64,000 bases of DNA from assembly GCF_900094585.1 (NCBI RefSeq), contig NZ_FMAG01000003.1, positions 868,001-932,000 of the forward strand. Reading direction: 5' to 3'. A model generated the notes under the pieces. The model did not search any database. It was not told the DNA's origin and saw nothing but the letters and a program-made list of their open reading frames with translations. Position 1 is the stretch's first letter. Each line of letters starts with the position of its first letter. Shown piece after piece: positions 37,721 to 48,345 of the stretch. The position numbers were made by a program, and so were the translations under genes. This stretch comes from Martinezella multihospitum. Lineage in GTDB: Bacteria; Pseudomonadota; Alphaproteobacteria; Rhizobiales; Rhizobiaceae.

Positions 37721-38785
37721 ATGTCGAAACTACGCGTCGCCGTTCTGTTTGGCGGTCAGTCCAGCGAGCATGAGGTTTCCGTCATGTCGGCCCGCAATGT
37801 CGTCAGGGCGATCGATGGTGGCAGATATGAGATCGTGCCGATCCTGATCGATCGCGCCGGGCGCTGGCTGCTGGTGGAGGAAAAGGGCGGCGCGCTGCCG
37901 GAGCCGGTTGCCTACGAGGGCACAGAAGTCTGCCTGGTTCCAGGCGGCAAGGGCCGGCTGCTGGCGCTGGAAGGAGCTGGCGCGCGTGAGCTGCCGACGG
38001 TCGACGTGCTGTTTCCGGTGCTGCATGGGCTGAACGGCGAGGATGGCTCCATTCAGGGCCTTGCCCAGATCGTCGGCCTGCCCCTCGTCGGCTGCGGCAT
38101 TCTCGGTTCGGCCAACGCGATCGACAAGGATATGGCAAAGCGCCTGCTGCGCGAGGCTGGCCTGCCAGTGGCGCGCTCGGTCACACTGACGCGCGGCGAA
38201 AAGCCAGATTTCGATGAGATCGCCGGCACGCTCGGCTCGCCCGTTTTCGTAAAACCCACGCGCCAGGGCTCGTCGGTCGGCGTCAGCAAGGTGCAGGATG
38301 CCGTGGCGTTCGAAGCTGCACTTGCCGAAGCTTTCCGGCACGACCGCAAGGTGCTGGTGGAAGAATTCGTGCGCGCCCGCGAGATCGAATGCGCCGTGCT
38401 GGAAGAGCCTGACGGTTCGCTCTTCGTCTCCGTGCCGGGCGAGATCGCGACGGCCGCGACCCACGGCTTCTATTCCTACGAGGCGAAATATCTCGATCAG
38501 GAGGGCGCCGTCGTCACCGTGCCGGCGGATATTCCGGCTGACACGGCGGATGTGTTGAAGCGCATGGCGGCGGATGGCTTTCGCGCGCTCGGCTGCGAAG
38601 GGCTGGCGCGCGTCGATTTCTTTGTGCGGCCGGATCAGAGTGTCGTCATCAACGAGATCAACACCATGCCCGGCTTCACCAATATCAGCATGTATCCCAA
38701 GGCCATGGGCGCCTCGGGCATTTCCTATCCGGAGCTGGTCAGCCGCCTGATCGAGCACGGTCTTGCGCGGGCGCGGCAGGCCTAG
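37721..38785 (+). CDS. ddl: D-alanine--D-alanine ligase (long, DdlA type)
   Basis: ATP-grasp enzyme making D-Ala-D-Ala for peptidoglycan. 354 residues, longer than DdlB (about 308). Blocks: VAVLFGGQSSEHEVSVMSARN, LFPVLHGLNGEDGSIQG, VKPTRQGSSVGVSKV and the metal-binding INEINTMPGFT. SD GGGAGAG precedes ATG 37721. Rhizobia usually have another ddl within the mur/fts cluster, so this would be the second copy (family knowledge). Its TAG stop begins a palindromic repeat copy. Confidence 0.94.
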   Translation: MSKLRVAVLFGGQSSEHEVSVMSARNVVRAIDGGRYEIVPILIDRAGRWLLVEEKGGALPEPVAYEGTEVCLVPGGKGRLLALEGAGARELPTVDVLFPVLHGLNGEDGSIQGLAQIVGLPLVGCGILGSANAIDKDMAKRLLREAGLPVARSVTLTRGEKPDFDEIAGTLGSPVFVKPTRQGSSVGVSKVQDAVAFEAALAEAFRHDRKVLVEEFVRAREIECAVLEEPDGSLFVSVPGEIATAATHGFYSYEAKYLDQEGAVVTVPADIPADTADVLKRMAADGFRALGCEGLARVDFFVRPDQSVVINEINTMPGFTNISMYPKAMGASGISYPELVSRLIEHGLARARQA

Positions 38786-38850
38786 AGCTATTCCAGGAAA
38801 AGTGCGCAGCGGTTTTCCGTCCGGAATTGCGTCAAAACGGACAGCAAAGG
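38783..38850. repeat. Partial copy of the TAGAGC palindromic element after ddl
   Basis: Starts TAGAGCTATTCC then AGGAAAAGTGCGCAGCGG, nearly identical to the left part of the element at 45006. The TAG is the ddl stop codon. A second inverted end is not present, so it is a partial copy. The right boundary is approximate. Confidence 0.65.
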
Positions 38851-38876
38851 GTGGCAGGCTTCAATGCCGCCTGCCC

Positions 38877-39224
38877 TCAGACCTTTTCCGTCTTCTTGGT
38901 CTTCACCTTCGGCTCGACAGGCGCATCCGGCGTCGGCGCCAGCAATTTTCTCAGCGAGGCGATCTTGTCCTTCACCAGCGGGCGGAAGCGGCTGGCGCGA
39001 TAGGGCATGTCGGCAGCGCCATAGCCTTCCGGGCCGTCATCATTGCCGCGATGGATTTCTTCGAGCTTCACGCCGATGAAGGTGCCGTCGACATAATGCG
39101 TGTATTCGCCGACCCAGCGGATGGTGTAGATCGTCCCCTTGCGGATCAGCTGATCGATGCTGACATGCTTGAACTTGTCGTCGATGCAGACGACCTTCTG
39201 GCCCACATGGAAATCGTAGCTCAC
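38877..39224 (-). CDS. Small conserved protein of unknown function
   Basis: 115 residues. I choose the GTG at 39224 because AAGGAGG lies four to ten bases upstream; it yields SYDFHVGQKVVCIDD after the start residue. A longer frame to 39269 adds 15 residues without a better site. The N-terminal part, VGQKVVCIDDKFKH then KGTIYTIRWVGEY and GVKLEEI, looks like an SH3-like beta barrel; the C-terminal tail is lysine/proline rich. No function is known. Monocistronic between convergent ddl and divergent DUF1537 gene. Confidence 0.65.
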   Translation of the reverse strand: MSYDFHVGQKVVCIDDKFKHVSIDQLIRKGTIYTIRWVGEYTHYVDGTFIGVKLEEIHRGNDDGPEGYGAADMPYRASRFRPLVKDKIASLRKLLAPTPDAPVEPKVKTKKTEKV

Positions 39225-39464
39225 CCTGCCCTCCTTGATGCGGCTGAAGCGATCCGCCGCGCCGTTCACTTACAAGCATATCCGCATATGTGCCAGTGGG
39301 TAAACGCGGGCAGACGTCGCAGCCGGGATCAATGACTCGGTGACAAAGCAACCCGTTGACATCCCTAATGGAAAGCTGAAGATTGCGCTTCGCTCAAGCA
39401 GCCGTAAGGCTTGGCTTTCATCCACATCCGCTATTCGCAAGGCCGCTGAAGGCTCCTGAAGTTC

Positions 39465-40660
39465 ATGCCCACCCTCCGCCTCATTGCCGATGACTTGACC
39501 GGCGCGCTCGATACCGCCGTCGAATTCGTCGGCGTCTACGGGCCGATCGCGGTGGAGCGCAGCGATGCGCTTTCCGAGAAGCTGCCGGATTGTCTCGCGA
39601 TCGACAGCGGCACCCGCGAGAAGACGGCGGCCGAAGCAGAGGTGATCGTCGGCGGCATCGCGCCGTTGCTGGAGGGCGCCGATCTCGCCTTCAAGAAAGT
39701 GGACAGCCTGTTTCGCGGCCCCTGGGCGGTGGAGCTCGCGGCCTGCTTCCGGCTCGGCCACTGGCGGCATTGCATTCTCGCGCCGGCCTTTCCGCATCAT
39801 GGGCGCCACACGCGGGGCGGACGGCAGGTGCTTTATGCCGGCAAGGACGCCTGGCGCGATGTCAGCGGCGATATAGCAGCACATCTGCGCGCCGAGGGTT
39901 TGCCGGCCTTCAACACGCCGCTCGCCGAGATCGCCATCGATGCTCTCGAAGGCCAGCCCATACCGGATGGCATCCATATTTTCGATGCGCATACGGATGA
40001 GGATCTGGATGCCATCATCGCATGGGTATCATCGCAGCTGGAGGGACCGGTGCTTTGGAGCGGCACCGGCGGCCTCGCCCGCGCTCTGGCGCGTAATATC
40101 GAGCTGGCAACCCATCATCTGCAGCGCAGCAAAAAAGACAAAGGCGAACACCATCCGACGCCATCAGTTCCCATCTCGCGCAGGCTGCAAAGGCCGGTGC
40201 TCGGCCTGTTCGGCTCGGATCAGCCGATTACGCTGGCGCAACTCCAGGCCTGCGGCCCCAATTGGCTGAAGCTTGGCGAGCGTACGGATGCCGAAGCCAT
40301 CGATCATCAGATCCGGCAAAGCGGCGTCGCCATGGTCAGCCTCGACCTGCCGACCGGGCTAGACCGCGACGATGCCGCAAGGCGCATCGCGGCGAGCTTT
40401 GGCGGCATGGCCAAGACGCTGCCGGCTCCGGGCACATTGATCGTCGCCGGCGGCGAGACCCTGCGCAATCTCTGCTCGGCGCTCGACGTGTCGGCCCTCA
40501 GCATCACCGGCCAAGCGGCACCCGGCCTACCCCGCTCGACGATCGTCGGCGGCCCCTGGCAGGGCACCACGGTCATTTCGAAGTCGGGCGCCTTCGGCGG
40601 CCCAACCCTGTGGCGCGACCTCTTGAGTGAAAACGGGCTGATTGCCGGAGGAGAAGAACC

Positions 40661-40664
<4 letters not shown>
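39465..40664 (+). CDS. Four-carbon acid sugar kinase (DUF1537)
   Basis: 399 residues. N-terminal IADDLTGALDTAVEF and KKVDSLFRGP, and C-terminal VAGGETLRNL and SKSGAFGGP, define the DUF1537 kinase family, which phosphorylates erythronate or threonate at C4. Its last four bases overlap the PdxA2 start, so kinase and dehydrogenase are made together. The usual third gene (aldolase/decarboxylase or isomerase) is not in the window. Start ATG 39465. Confidence 0.85.
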
Positions 40665-41677
<1,013 letters not shown>

Positions 41678-41682
41678 GCTCC

Positions 41683-42597
41683 TCAGGGAGCAGCCGGCGT
41701 CTCGCCAAAGAGCTGATCGGTGCGCTCAGCGAGCAGCGCAAGGAAAGCTTTCGTCCGGGCAGCCGGCCGCAGCCCCGGCGGATAGATCGCATGGACGTCC
41801 ACTTGCCTGAACTCATAGGACGGCAGCAAGGGAACGAGCCTGCCTTCGGCGATTTCCCGGGCGCAGACGGCAGCGAACAAGGAGCCTATTCCTCTTTCCG
41901 CCAACACCGCCTCCATAAGCGGCCGCCAGTGATTGACGCGCCATGCGGTACGGATGGGCACGTCCACCGGCCCGCCGTCGGGACCGATCAGATGCAGCCG
42001 CTCATCCGCCGCAAAGCCGGCGAAGCGGATGAAAGGGTGTGCCGCAAGCTCCGCCGGCTCACGCGGCATCCCGTGCCGCTCGATATAGCCGGGTGCTGCC
42101 AGCAGCCGCCGCCGCAGCGTCCCCAGCCGGCGGGCAATGAAACTGCCGCTGCCGATCTCGCCGATTCGGATGGAGAGATCCACGCCTTCCGTCATCGGAT
42201 CGACGAAGCGGTCGTTCAAGGTCACATCGATGACCAAAGCCGGATGCTGTCTCTGAAATTCGATGAGCAGCCGCGGCAAGGTCATCTCGCCAAGCCCATG
42301 CGGCGCCGCGATCCGGAATGTTCCGATCAGCGATGTCTCGGTCGAGGCGACGGAAGCCTCCGCCTCCTCGGCGGCTTCGATGGCGCGCTTTGCATGGTCG
42401 TAGAAGCGCGCGCCCGCATCGGTCGCCTGCACCGAACGCGTCGTCCTGTAGAGGAGCCGCACCCCCAGATGCTTCTCCAGCTTCTCGACGCGTTCACTGA
42501 CGGTAGGCTGGCCGAGGCCGAGATCACGCGCAGCGGCCGAAAGGCTGCCGCGTTCGACGACACGGGTAAAGATGCGCATGGCGGAAAGCATATCCAT
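41683..42597 (-). CDS. LysR-family transcriptional regulator
   Basis: 304 residues. N-terminal winged helix FTRVVERGSLSAAARDLGLGQPTVSERVEKLE and a C-terminal effector domain (GVDLSIRIGEIGSGSF). It is most like the AaeR/YhaJ-type LysR regulators with the MDMLSAMRIFTRVVE-like start. Divergent from the SDR gene over 112 bases that contain an ATC-N9-GAT palindrome, so it probably controls that gene and itself. Converges with pdxA2. Confidence 0.88.
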   Translation of the reverse strand: MDMLSAMRIFTRVVERGSLSAAARDLGLGQPTVSERVEKLEKHLGVRLLYRTTRSVQATDAGARFYDHAKRAIEAAEEAEASVASTETSLIGTFRIAAPHGLGEMTLPRLLIEFQRQHPALVIDVTLNDRFVDPMTEGVDLSIRIGEIGSGSFIARRLGTLRRRLLAAPGYIERHGMPREPAELAAHPFIRFAGFAADERLHLIGPDGGPVDVPIRTAWRVNHWRPLMEAVLAERGIGSLFAAVCAREIAEGRLVPLLPSYEFRQVDVHAIYPPGLRPAARTKAFLALLAERTDQLFGETPAAP

Positions 42598-42607
42598 GGC
42601 CGCATAC

Positions 42608-42624
42608 TATCGTCTTTTACGATA
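42608..42624. promoter_or_regulatory. Candidate LysR operator (ATC-N9-GAT) between lysR and the SDR gene
   Basis: TATCGT (42608-42613) and ACGATA (42619-42624) form a perfect inverted repeat with a 5-base spacer. It fits the T-N11-A / ATC-N9-GAT pattern bound by LysR proteins and lies 11 bases from the lysR start codon. Confidence 0.5.
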
Positions 42625-42709
42625 AATAACATCGCCACTCGCTCTCTTCTAAAGCATATGCCGATCGACGAGTTTGAGGCTGGTCAACAATCCAATCGGA
42701 GAACCAGTC

Positions 42710-43456
42710 TTGCAGACCAACACCATTCAAGCGGGTAATACACAGGCTCAGTCGTTCCAGGGCCAGAACATCGTCATCATCGGCGGCTCCTCGGGCATCG
42801 GCCTGGCAACCGCCAAACAGGCCAAGGATGCCGGCGCGAATCTCTTCCTGATTTCCCGCAATCCTCAGCGTCTTCGGGAGGCTGCCGAAGCGATCGGCGG
42901 CGCGGCCCAGATCGTCGCGGACATTGCGGCCCCGCAACCGGCAATGTTCGCAGGGATCGACAGGATCGATCATCTGCTGATCACGGCTGGAACGGTGCAT
43001 TTACAGCCGCTCAAGGAGCAATCGGAAGCAGATCTCTCGAAGGTGATGAACGAACGAGTGATCGGCCCTTTGCTTGCCATCAAAGCGGCCCTTCCGCTTC
43101 TGCATCCTGCAAGCTCGATTACCATGACCTCAGGCCAATTCGCCTCCCGCCCCGCCGCCATCGGTGCCATTGTGGCAGCTGCCGTCGCCGCGGTCGAAAG
43201 CACGGTTCGCGCCCTCGCCCTGGAATTGTCGCCGATGCGCATCAATGCGGTTTCGCCGGGATGGGTGGATACGCCGCTGCTCGATGGCCTGATGGGCGAG
43301 GCCAAGCGACAGGTGCTCGAACAGACCGCCTCGATGCTCCCCAGCCGCAATATCGGCCGGCCGGACGATATCGCCCAGGCGATCCTCTTCCTGATGGCGA
43401 ACCGTTTCATGACGGGAGAGGTCTTGCATATCGATGGCGGCGGTCGCTTGGTCTAG
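42710..43456 (+). CDS. Short-chain dehydrogenase-like protein without the usual Tyr-Lys pair
   Basis: About 248 residues. Rossmann motif IIGGSSGIGLATAK and the NAG-like segment LLITAGTVHL are present; the end MTGEVLHIDGGGRLV is classical. The serine is in TMTSGQ, but where YxxxK should be, the sequence reads IVAAAVAAVES: both catalytic residues are replaced by valine when aligned on the following VRALALEL. Some atypical SDRs share this. Start chosen at TTG 42710 with CGGAGAA seven bases upstream; the frame from 42674 is less likely. Divergent from the LysR gene. Confidence 0.8.
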   Translation: MQTNTIQAGNTQAQSFQGQNIVIIGGSSGIGLATAKQAKDAGANLFLISRNPQRLREAAEAIGGAAQIVADIAAPQPAMFAGIDRIDHLLITAGTVHLQPLKEQSEADLSKVMNERVIGPLLAIKAALPLLHPASSITMTSGQFASRPAAIGAIVAAAVAAVESTVRALALELSPMRINAVSPGWVDTPLLDGLMGEAKRQVLEQTASMLPSRNIGRPDDIAQAILFLMANRFMTGEVLHIDGGGRLV

Positions 43457-43557
43457 CTGCTCGGCGGCCGGCAAGAATTCGAAAAAATTTTCGCAACCCT
43501 GTCGGCCCTACCGCTCCTCTTTCGTCCTTCGAGCATCCAACGAGAGAGGAGCACCCA

Positions 43558-44031
43558 ATGTCCAAGATTGCCCCATGCCTGTGGTTTGCGCGGGAAGCCG
43601 AGGAAGCAGCGAATTTCTATGTCTCGCTTTTCCCGGATTCCCGGATCGATCATGTGCAGAAGAACATTATCGACACGCCCGCCGGTAAACCGGATGAGGT
43701 TCTGGTCGTCAATTTCACGCTTGCCGGCCAACGCTTCATGGCGCTGAACGGCGGCAGCCACATCGAGTTCAACCATGCGATTTCGCTGGAGATTGACTGT
43801 GCCGATCAGGCCGAAGTCGATCGCTTATGGGACGGGCTTTGCAATGGTGGAGCGCCAGTGGAATGCGGCTGGGTGACGGACCGTTGCGGCGTCTCCTGGC
43901 AGGTCGTGCCGGCGGTGCTCCGCAAGTATATCGCCGATCCGGACCCGGCCAAGGCCGCCCGCGTCATGCAAGCCCTGATGAGGATGGTCAAACTCGACAT
44001 TGCCGGGCTCGAAGCCGCCTATCGCGGCTGA
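43558..44031 (+). CDS. VOC-superfamily protein (PhnB-like)
   Basis: 157 residues of the glyoxalase/bleomycin-resistance fold in the PhnB / 3-demethylubiquinone methyltransferase-like group: CLWFAREAEEAANFYVSLFPDS, GQRFMALNGG and CGWVTDRCGVSWQVVP. Metal ligands in this group are incomplete, so enzymatic activity is unclear. GAGAGGAG precedes ATG 43558. It is 101 bases after the SDR gene and could be cotranscribed. Confidence 0.85.
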   Translation: MSKIAPCLWFAREAEEAANFYVSLFPDSRIDHVQKNIIDTPAGKPDEVLVVNFTLAGQRFMALNGGSHIEFNHAISLEIDCADQAEVDRLWDGLCNGGAPVECGWVTDRCGVSWQVVPAVLRKYIADPDPAKAARVMQALMRMVKLDIAGLEAAYRG

Positions 44032-44264
44032 GCATCGTAGCCTTTTGGGAGGTTGCACAAGGCGCGGCCTCCCGAAGACTACGCTGAATCTCTCTGAAAT
44101 TTCAACGGTTCAGACCAATGCCTACGCCCGTAAGACTTGCGGCGGATCGATGCTTGGAATACCGTCCCATATAGGCTCGCCAAAGGCGGGTTTCTCGACA
44201 CCATGTCAAGCAATTGGACTGCCGCGGCCGTTCAGACACGACCCGGCAGGAAACGGTCGATTTC

Positions 44265-45008
44265 ATGCAGCATCAACGAGACCGTATCGATCTCACCGGA
44301 CGTGATTACACAGCGATCTATGCCCTAAGCGACATCCATGGCTGCTACGACGAGATGGCGGAGGCTGAAAGACGCATCATTGCCGACGCCCGCACCCTTC
44401 CCGGCCGAAAGCTTCTGCTGTTTCTCGGCGATTATGTCGATCGCGGCCCGCGCTCCAGCGACGTGCTCACCCATCTCAGCGCCCCGCCGCCGGAAGGCTT
44501 CGACCGCTACGCGCTTTGCGGCAATCACGACGATGTCTTCCTGCGCTTTCTCGATGATCCCGATACCAACGTCCATTGGCTCGAATTCGGCGCGCTGCCG
44601 ACACTCGCCTCCTATGGCGTCGATGCCAGGCACATTCTTTTCGACCTTGGCTACAGCGTCCAGCAATTGCGCGACATGATACTCAGCGCCATGCCGCCAG
44701 CGCATGTCGATCTGCTGCGGTCGCTCGCCGCAGCCATCACATTCGGCTCGACGCTCTTCGTCCATGCCGGCATCAAGCCCGGCATTCCCTTAAGCTATCA
44801 GACTGACGAAGATCTGATGTGGATCCGCGAACCCTTCCTGTCGGAGGGGCCGCAATTGCCGCTTCTGGTGGTCCACGGCCACACGCCTGGCTCCCATCCG
44901 ATTTTCGGCATAGGCCGCATCGGCATCGATACGGCGGTTTCCATGGGCGGAAGCCTGACAATCCTCAAGATCGCCGATGGCAGGCCGATGATCCTGCCGC
45001 CGATCTAG
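44265..45008 (+). CDS. PPP-type serine/threonine phosphatase-like metallophosphoesterase
   Basis: 247 residues. Metal-binding motifs of PPP phosphatases are complete: SDIHGC, FLGDYVDRGP, CGNHDD and later VHGHTPG. Resembles bacterial PrpE/lambda-phosphatase-type enzymes. The ATG at 44265 begins MQHQRDR; a frame to 44214 lacks a binding site. The stop TAG (45006-45008) is contributed by a palindromic repeat. A shared terminator with the RND operon follows at 45123. Substrate (protein or small molecule) is unknown. Confidence 0.87.
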   Translation: MQHQRDRIDLTGRDYTAIYALSDIHGCYDEMAEAERRIIADARTLPGRKLLLFLGDYVDRGPRSSDVLTHLSAPPPEGFDRYALCGNHDDVFLRFLDDPDTNVHWLEFGALPTLASYGVDARHILFDLGYSVQQLRDMILSAMPPAHVDLLRSLAAAITFGSTLFVHAGIKPGIPLSYQTDEDLMWIREPFLSEGPQLPLLVVHGHTPGSHPIFGIGRIGIDTAVSMGGSLTILKIADGRPMILPPI

Positions 45009-45110
45009 AGCATTTCCAGGAAAAGTGCGCAGCGGGTTTCCGTCCAGAATGCGTTGGGAAATAAGAAGATAGGGCGTTTTCGCGATTCGAGGAAAATCGG
45101 AAATGCTCTA
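45006..45110. repeat. 105-bp element with perfect 12-bp terminal inverted repeats
   Basis: TAGAGCATTTCC (45006-45017) and GGAAATGCTCTA (45099-45110) are perfect reverse complements. The internal AGGAAAAGTGCGCAGCGG is shared with the partial copy at 38783. The first TAG is the stop codon of the preceding phosphatase. MITE-like; no coding content. Confidence 0.75.
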
Positions 45111-45122
45111 ACGGCCCAAGCA

Positions 45123-45150
45123 AAACCCCGGCCTTAGACCGGGGTTTGTT
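45123..45150. terminator. Bidirectional terminator between phosphatase and RND gene
   Basis: AAACCCCGG (45123-45131) and CCGGGGTTT (45139-45147) make a perfect 9-bp stem with a 7-base loop. On the plus strand it runs into GTTTCTTTC, on the minus strand into TTTTGCTT, so it can serve both convergent transcripts. Confidence 0.75.
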
Positions 45151-45163
45151 TCTTTCGGGTGCC

Positions 45164-48100
45164 TCACTCCGCCGCCACGGCCGGTGGCAGCTGGATCGTA
45201 TTCTGCTCCTCCTCGTCGGTCTGCTGCTTGGCCGGCGGCTCCGCCGACTTGTGCTTCGGCTCGCGGCCGAAGAAAAGGGCATAGCCGGCGGGCAGAACGA
45301 AGATCGTCAGCACGGTCGCAACCAGAATGCCGCCCATCATGGCGTAGGCGAGCGGCCCCCAGAAGACACCGCGCGAGATCGGGATCAGCGCCAGCACGGC
45401 CGTCAGCGCCGTCAGCATGATCGGACGGAAACGACGCACGGCCGAGCCGATGATCGCTTCCTTCCGGTCCATGCCCGCCGCGATATCCTGGTCGATCTGG
45501 TCGACGAGGATGATCGAGTTGCGGATGATGATGCCGAGTAGCGCGATGACACCGAGGATCGCGACGAAGCCGAAGGGCGCGCCGCTGATGAGCAGAGCAC
45601 CGGCCGCACCGATGATGCCGAGAGGGCCGGTCGCCAGCACCAGCATCGCCTTGCCGAAATGCTGCAGCTGCGCCATCAGGAGCACGACGATGATGACGAG
45701 CATGATCGGCGCCTTGGCAGCGATCGAGGCCTGGCTTTCGGCGCTGTCCTCGGCGCCGCCCTGGATCTCGATCTTGTAGCCGGCCGGCAGGCTGGTCCTG
45801 AGATCGGCCATGTCGCTGTAGAGCTTGGCGGTCACGTCGTTCGACTGCACATTGTCGGGCAAGGTTGCCCGTACGCTGATGGTCGGCAGACGATCCCGGC
45901 GCCACTCGATGCTCTGCTCCATGACGGGCACGATCTTGGCGACCTGCGACAGCGGCACGAACCCGCCGCTATCGGTCGGAATGTAGACCGAATTCACCGA
46001 GGTCAGCAGGTGGCGGCTTGCCTCCGGCTCGCGGGCAACGATCCCCACGGTTTCCTCGCCTTCGCGATAATTGTCGAGGGTGAAGCCGGACATCGAGGCC
46101 TGCAGCATCTGGCGGATGCGCTGCGAGGTGACGCCGAGAGCACGGGCACGATCCTGGTCGATGACCAGCTTCATGGCAGGCACCGGCTCGAGCCAGTCGT
46201 CATGGATGGCGCCGAGCAGCGGGTTCTGGGTGAAGCGCTGCTTCACCTCGTCGGCAATATGGCGAACCTCCTGCCGGTCAGGACCCATGACACGCAGCTG
46301 CACGGGCCAGCCGGTGGGCGGACCGAGGAACAGACGGTCGACCTTGCCACGGACGGAGGGGAAATCCGCCGCCAGGATGCCACGCATCTTGGTGATCAGC
46401 CGCTCGCGGGCCGGCTCGTCCTTGGCCATGACCAGCATCTGGGCATAGTTCGGATTGGTGAGCTGCTGATCGAGCGGCAGGAAGAAGCGCGGGGCGCCCT
46501 GACCGACATAGGTGGCGATGAAGCGCTTATCCGGATCATCGGCCATACGGGCTTCCAGTGCCTGAGCCTGACGCTCGACTTCCTTGATGCTGGTGCCCTC
46601 GGGCAGCCAGAGATCGACAAGAATTTCCGGACGCGACGACTGCGGGAAGAAATTCTGCGGAATGAACTGGAACGACCACAGGCTGCCGACGAAGGCGGCA
46701 AGCGTCAGGAGCAGTACGATGACGCGGTGGCGCACGGCCCAGGTGACCGACGACCGCAGGCGGCGATAGAAGCGCGTGTCGAACACATCATGATGCTCAC
46801 CGGCATGGTGGCGCTGCTTGAGGATCATGTAGCCGAGCCATGGCGTGAAATAGACGGCCACGAACCAGGAGACCACGAGCGCGATACCGACGACGTAGAA
46901 GAGCGTGCGGACATATTCGCCGGCTGTCGATGCCGCAAAGCCAACCGGAATGAAGCCGGCTGTGGTGATCAGCGTGCCCGTCAGCATCGGGAAGGCAGTC
47001 GAGGAATAGGCGAAGCTGGCGGCATCGAGCTTCACCAGCCCCTCTTCCAGCTTGCGCTCCATCAGCTCGACCACGATCATGGCATCGTCGACCAGCAGGC
47101 CGAGCGCGATGATGAGTGCGCCGAGCGAGATACGCTGCAGGTCGATGCCGAGCTCGTACATGATGGCAAAGGTCGCCGCCAGCACCAGCGGGATGGCAAT
47201 GGCGATCACGAGACCGGAGCGCCAGCCGATCGACAGGAACGAGACGATCAGCACGATGACGAGGGCCTCGCCGAGCGCATGCATGAATTCGCTGATAGCG
47301 TCGGTGACGACATCTGGCTGATTGGCGATCTGATCGACCTGAACGCCGACCGGCAGCGAGGCTTCGAAGCGCTTGTAGGTTTCCTCAACCGACTTGCCGA
47401 CATCGGTCACCTTGAAGCCTGGAGCCATGACAACGCCGAGCTGCACGCTCGGATGGCCGTTGAAGAGGAACTTGGCGGTATAGGGATCCTGCAGCCCGGC
47501 GGTGACGGTGGCGATATCGCCGAGGCGAGTCACCTGGCCGCCGGCGTTGAGCCGCAGATTCTTGATATCCTCGATCTTGTTGACATCGCCCTCGACCGAA
47601 ATGCGCACCGAGCGCGTGCTGGTATCGACCGTGCCGGCCGGATCGACATTGTTCTGGCCAACGATGGCGTTCTTCAGGTCGGTGAGCGTCAGTCCGCGCT
47701 CGGCCAGGACCTTGGAAGAGACATCGATATAGATCTGCTCCGCCTGGTCGCCGATGATGGTCGCCTTTTCGACACCGGGCGTCGAAAGCAACATGTCACG
47801 GGCCTGGATGGCGAATTTCTTCAGCTCCGGATAGGTATAGCCGTCGCCGCTGATCGAATGCAGCGTGATGAAGGTATCGCCGAATTCATCGTTGAAATAG
47901 GGGCCGAGCAGGCCGGATGGCAGCTCGTTGCCGATATCGCCCACCTTCTTGCGGATCTGGTAGAAGGCGTCCTTCACCTCAGCGGTATTGGTGTCGCCCT
48001 TGATCTGGATGGTGGTGATGGCAAAGCCGGCGCGGGTATAGGATTTGACCCAATCGAGATGCGGCGTTTCCTGCAGCTTGCGCTCGATCTTGTTGACCAC

Positions 48101-48322
48101 CTGGTCTTCCATGTCCTGCAGCGAGGCGCCGGGCCACACGGTCTGCACGACCATGACGCGGAAGGTGAAATCCGGATCTTCCTTCTGGCCCATATGGGTC
48201 AGGCCGAGCGCGCCGGCGATGATGATGAGCCCGAACAGGAATCGCGCGATGCTCGGATGGGCAATCGCCCAACGCGACAGGTTGAAACGCTTCCTCTCGC
48301 CGGAGGTGCTATTGATGGACAT
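45164..48322 (-). CDS. RND efflux permease (AcrB-like)
   Basis: Inner-membrane proton-driven exporter of 1,052 residues, full length for the family. First membrane segment PSIARFLFGLIIIAGALGL, then the large periplasmic loop, the proton-relay pair in LGLLVDDAMIVVELM (roughly residue 415), a second periplasmic loop and a C-terminal bundle. The sequence is closer to the small-substrate MdtB/VexF-like than the AcrB branch, without certainty. Start is 24 bases after the adaptor stop. No outer-membrane channel gene is next to it, so a TolC from elsewhere must be used. Confidence 0.92.
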   Translation of the reverse strand: MSINSTSGERKRFNLSRWAIAHPSIARFLFGLIIIAGALGLTHMGQKEDPDFTFRVMVVQTVWPGASLQDMEDQVVNKIERKLQETPHLDWVKSYTRAGFAITTIQIKGDTNTAEVKDAFYQIRKKVGDIGNELPSGLLGPYFNDEFGDTFITLHSISGDGYTYPELKKFAIQARDMLLSTPGVEKATIIGDQAEQIYIDVSSKVLAERGLTLTDLKNAIVGQNNVDPAGTVDTSTRSVRISVEGDVNKIEDIKNLRLNAGGQVTRLGDIATVTAGLQDPYTAKFLFNGHPSVQLGVVMAPGFKVTDVGKSVEETYKRFEASLPVGVQVDQIANQPDVVTDAISEFMHALGEALVIVLIVSFLSIGWRSGLVIAIAIPLVLAATFAIMYELGIDLQRISLGALIIALGLLVDDAMIVVELMERKLEEGLVKLDAASFAYSSTAFPMLTGTLITTAGFIPVGFAASTAGEYVRTLFYVVGIALVVSWFVAVYFTPWLGYMILKQRHHAGEHHDVFDTRFYRRLRSSVTWAVRHRVIVLLLTLAAFVGSLWSFQFIPQNFFPQSSRPEILVDLWLPEGTSIKEVERQAQALEARMADDPDKRFIATYVGQGAPRFFLPLDQQLTNPNYAQMLVMAKDEPARERLITKMRGILAADFPSVRGKVDRLFLGPPTGWPVQLRVMGPDRQEVRHIADEVKQRFTQNPLLGAIHDDWLEPVPAMKLVIDQDRARALGVTSQRIRQMLQASMSGFTLDNYREGEETVGIVAREPEASRHLLTSVNSVYIPTDSGGFVPLSQVAKIVPVMEQSIEWRRDRLPTISVRATLPDNVQSNDVTAKLYSDMADLRTSLPAGYKIEIQGGAEDSAESQASIAAKAPIMLVIIVVLLMAQLQHFGKAMLVLATGPLGIIGAAGALLISGAPFGFVAILGVIALLGIIIRNSIILVDQIDQDIAAGMDRKEAIIGSAVRRFRPIMLTALTAVLALIPISRGVFWGPLAYAMMGGILVATVLTIFVLPAGYALFFGREPKHKSAEPPAKQQTDEEEQNTIQLPPAVAAE

Positions 48323-48345
48323 GATCTCGTCCCCCTCGATCCGGG

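Noticed and set aside
44047..44073. GGGAGG/CCTCCC hairpin after the VOC gene as terminator
   Set aside because: Six-base stem, long loop and no U-tract.
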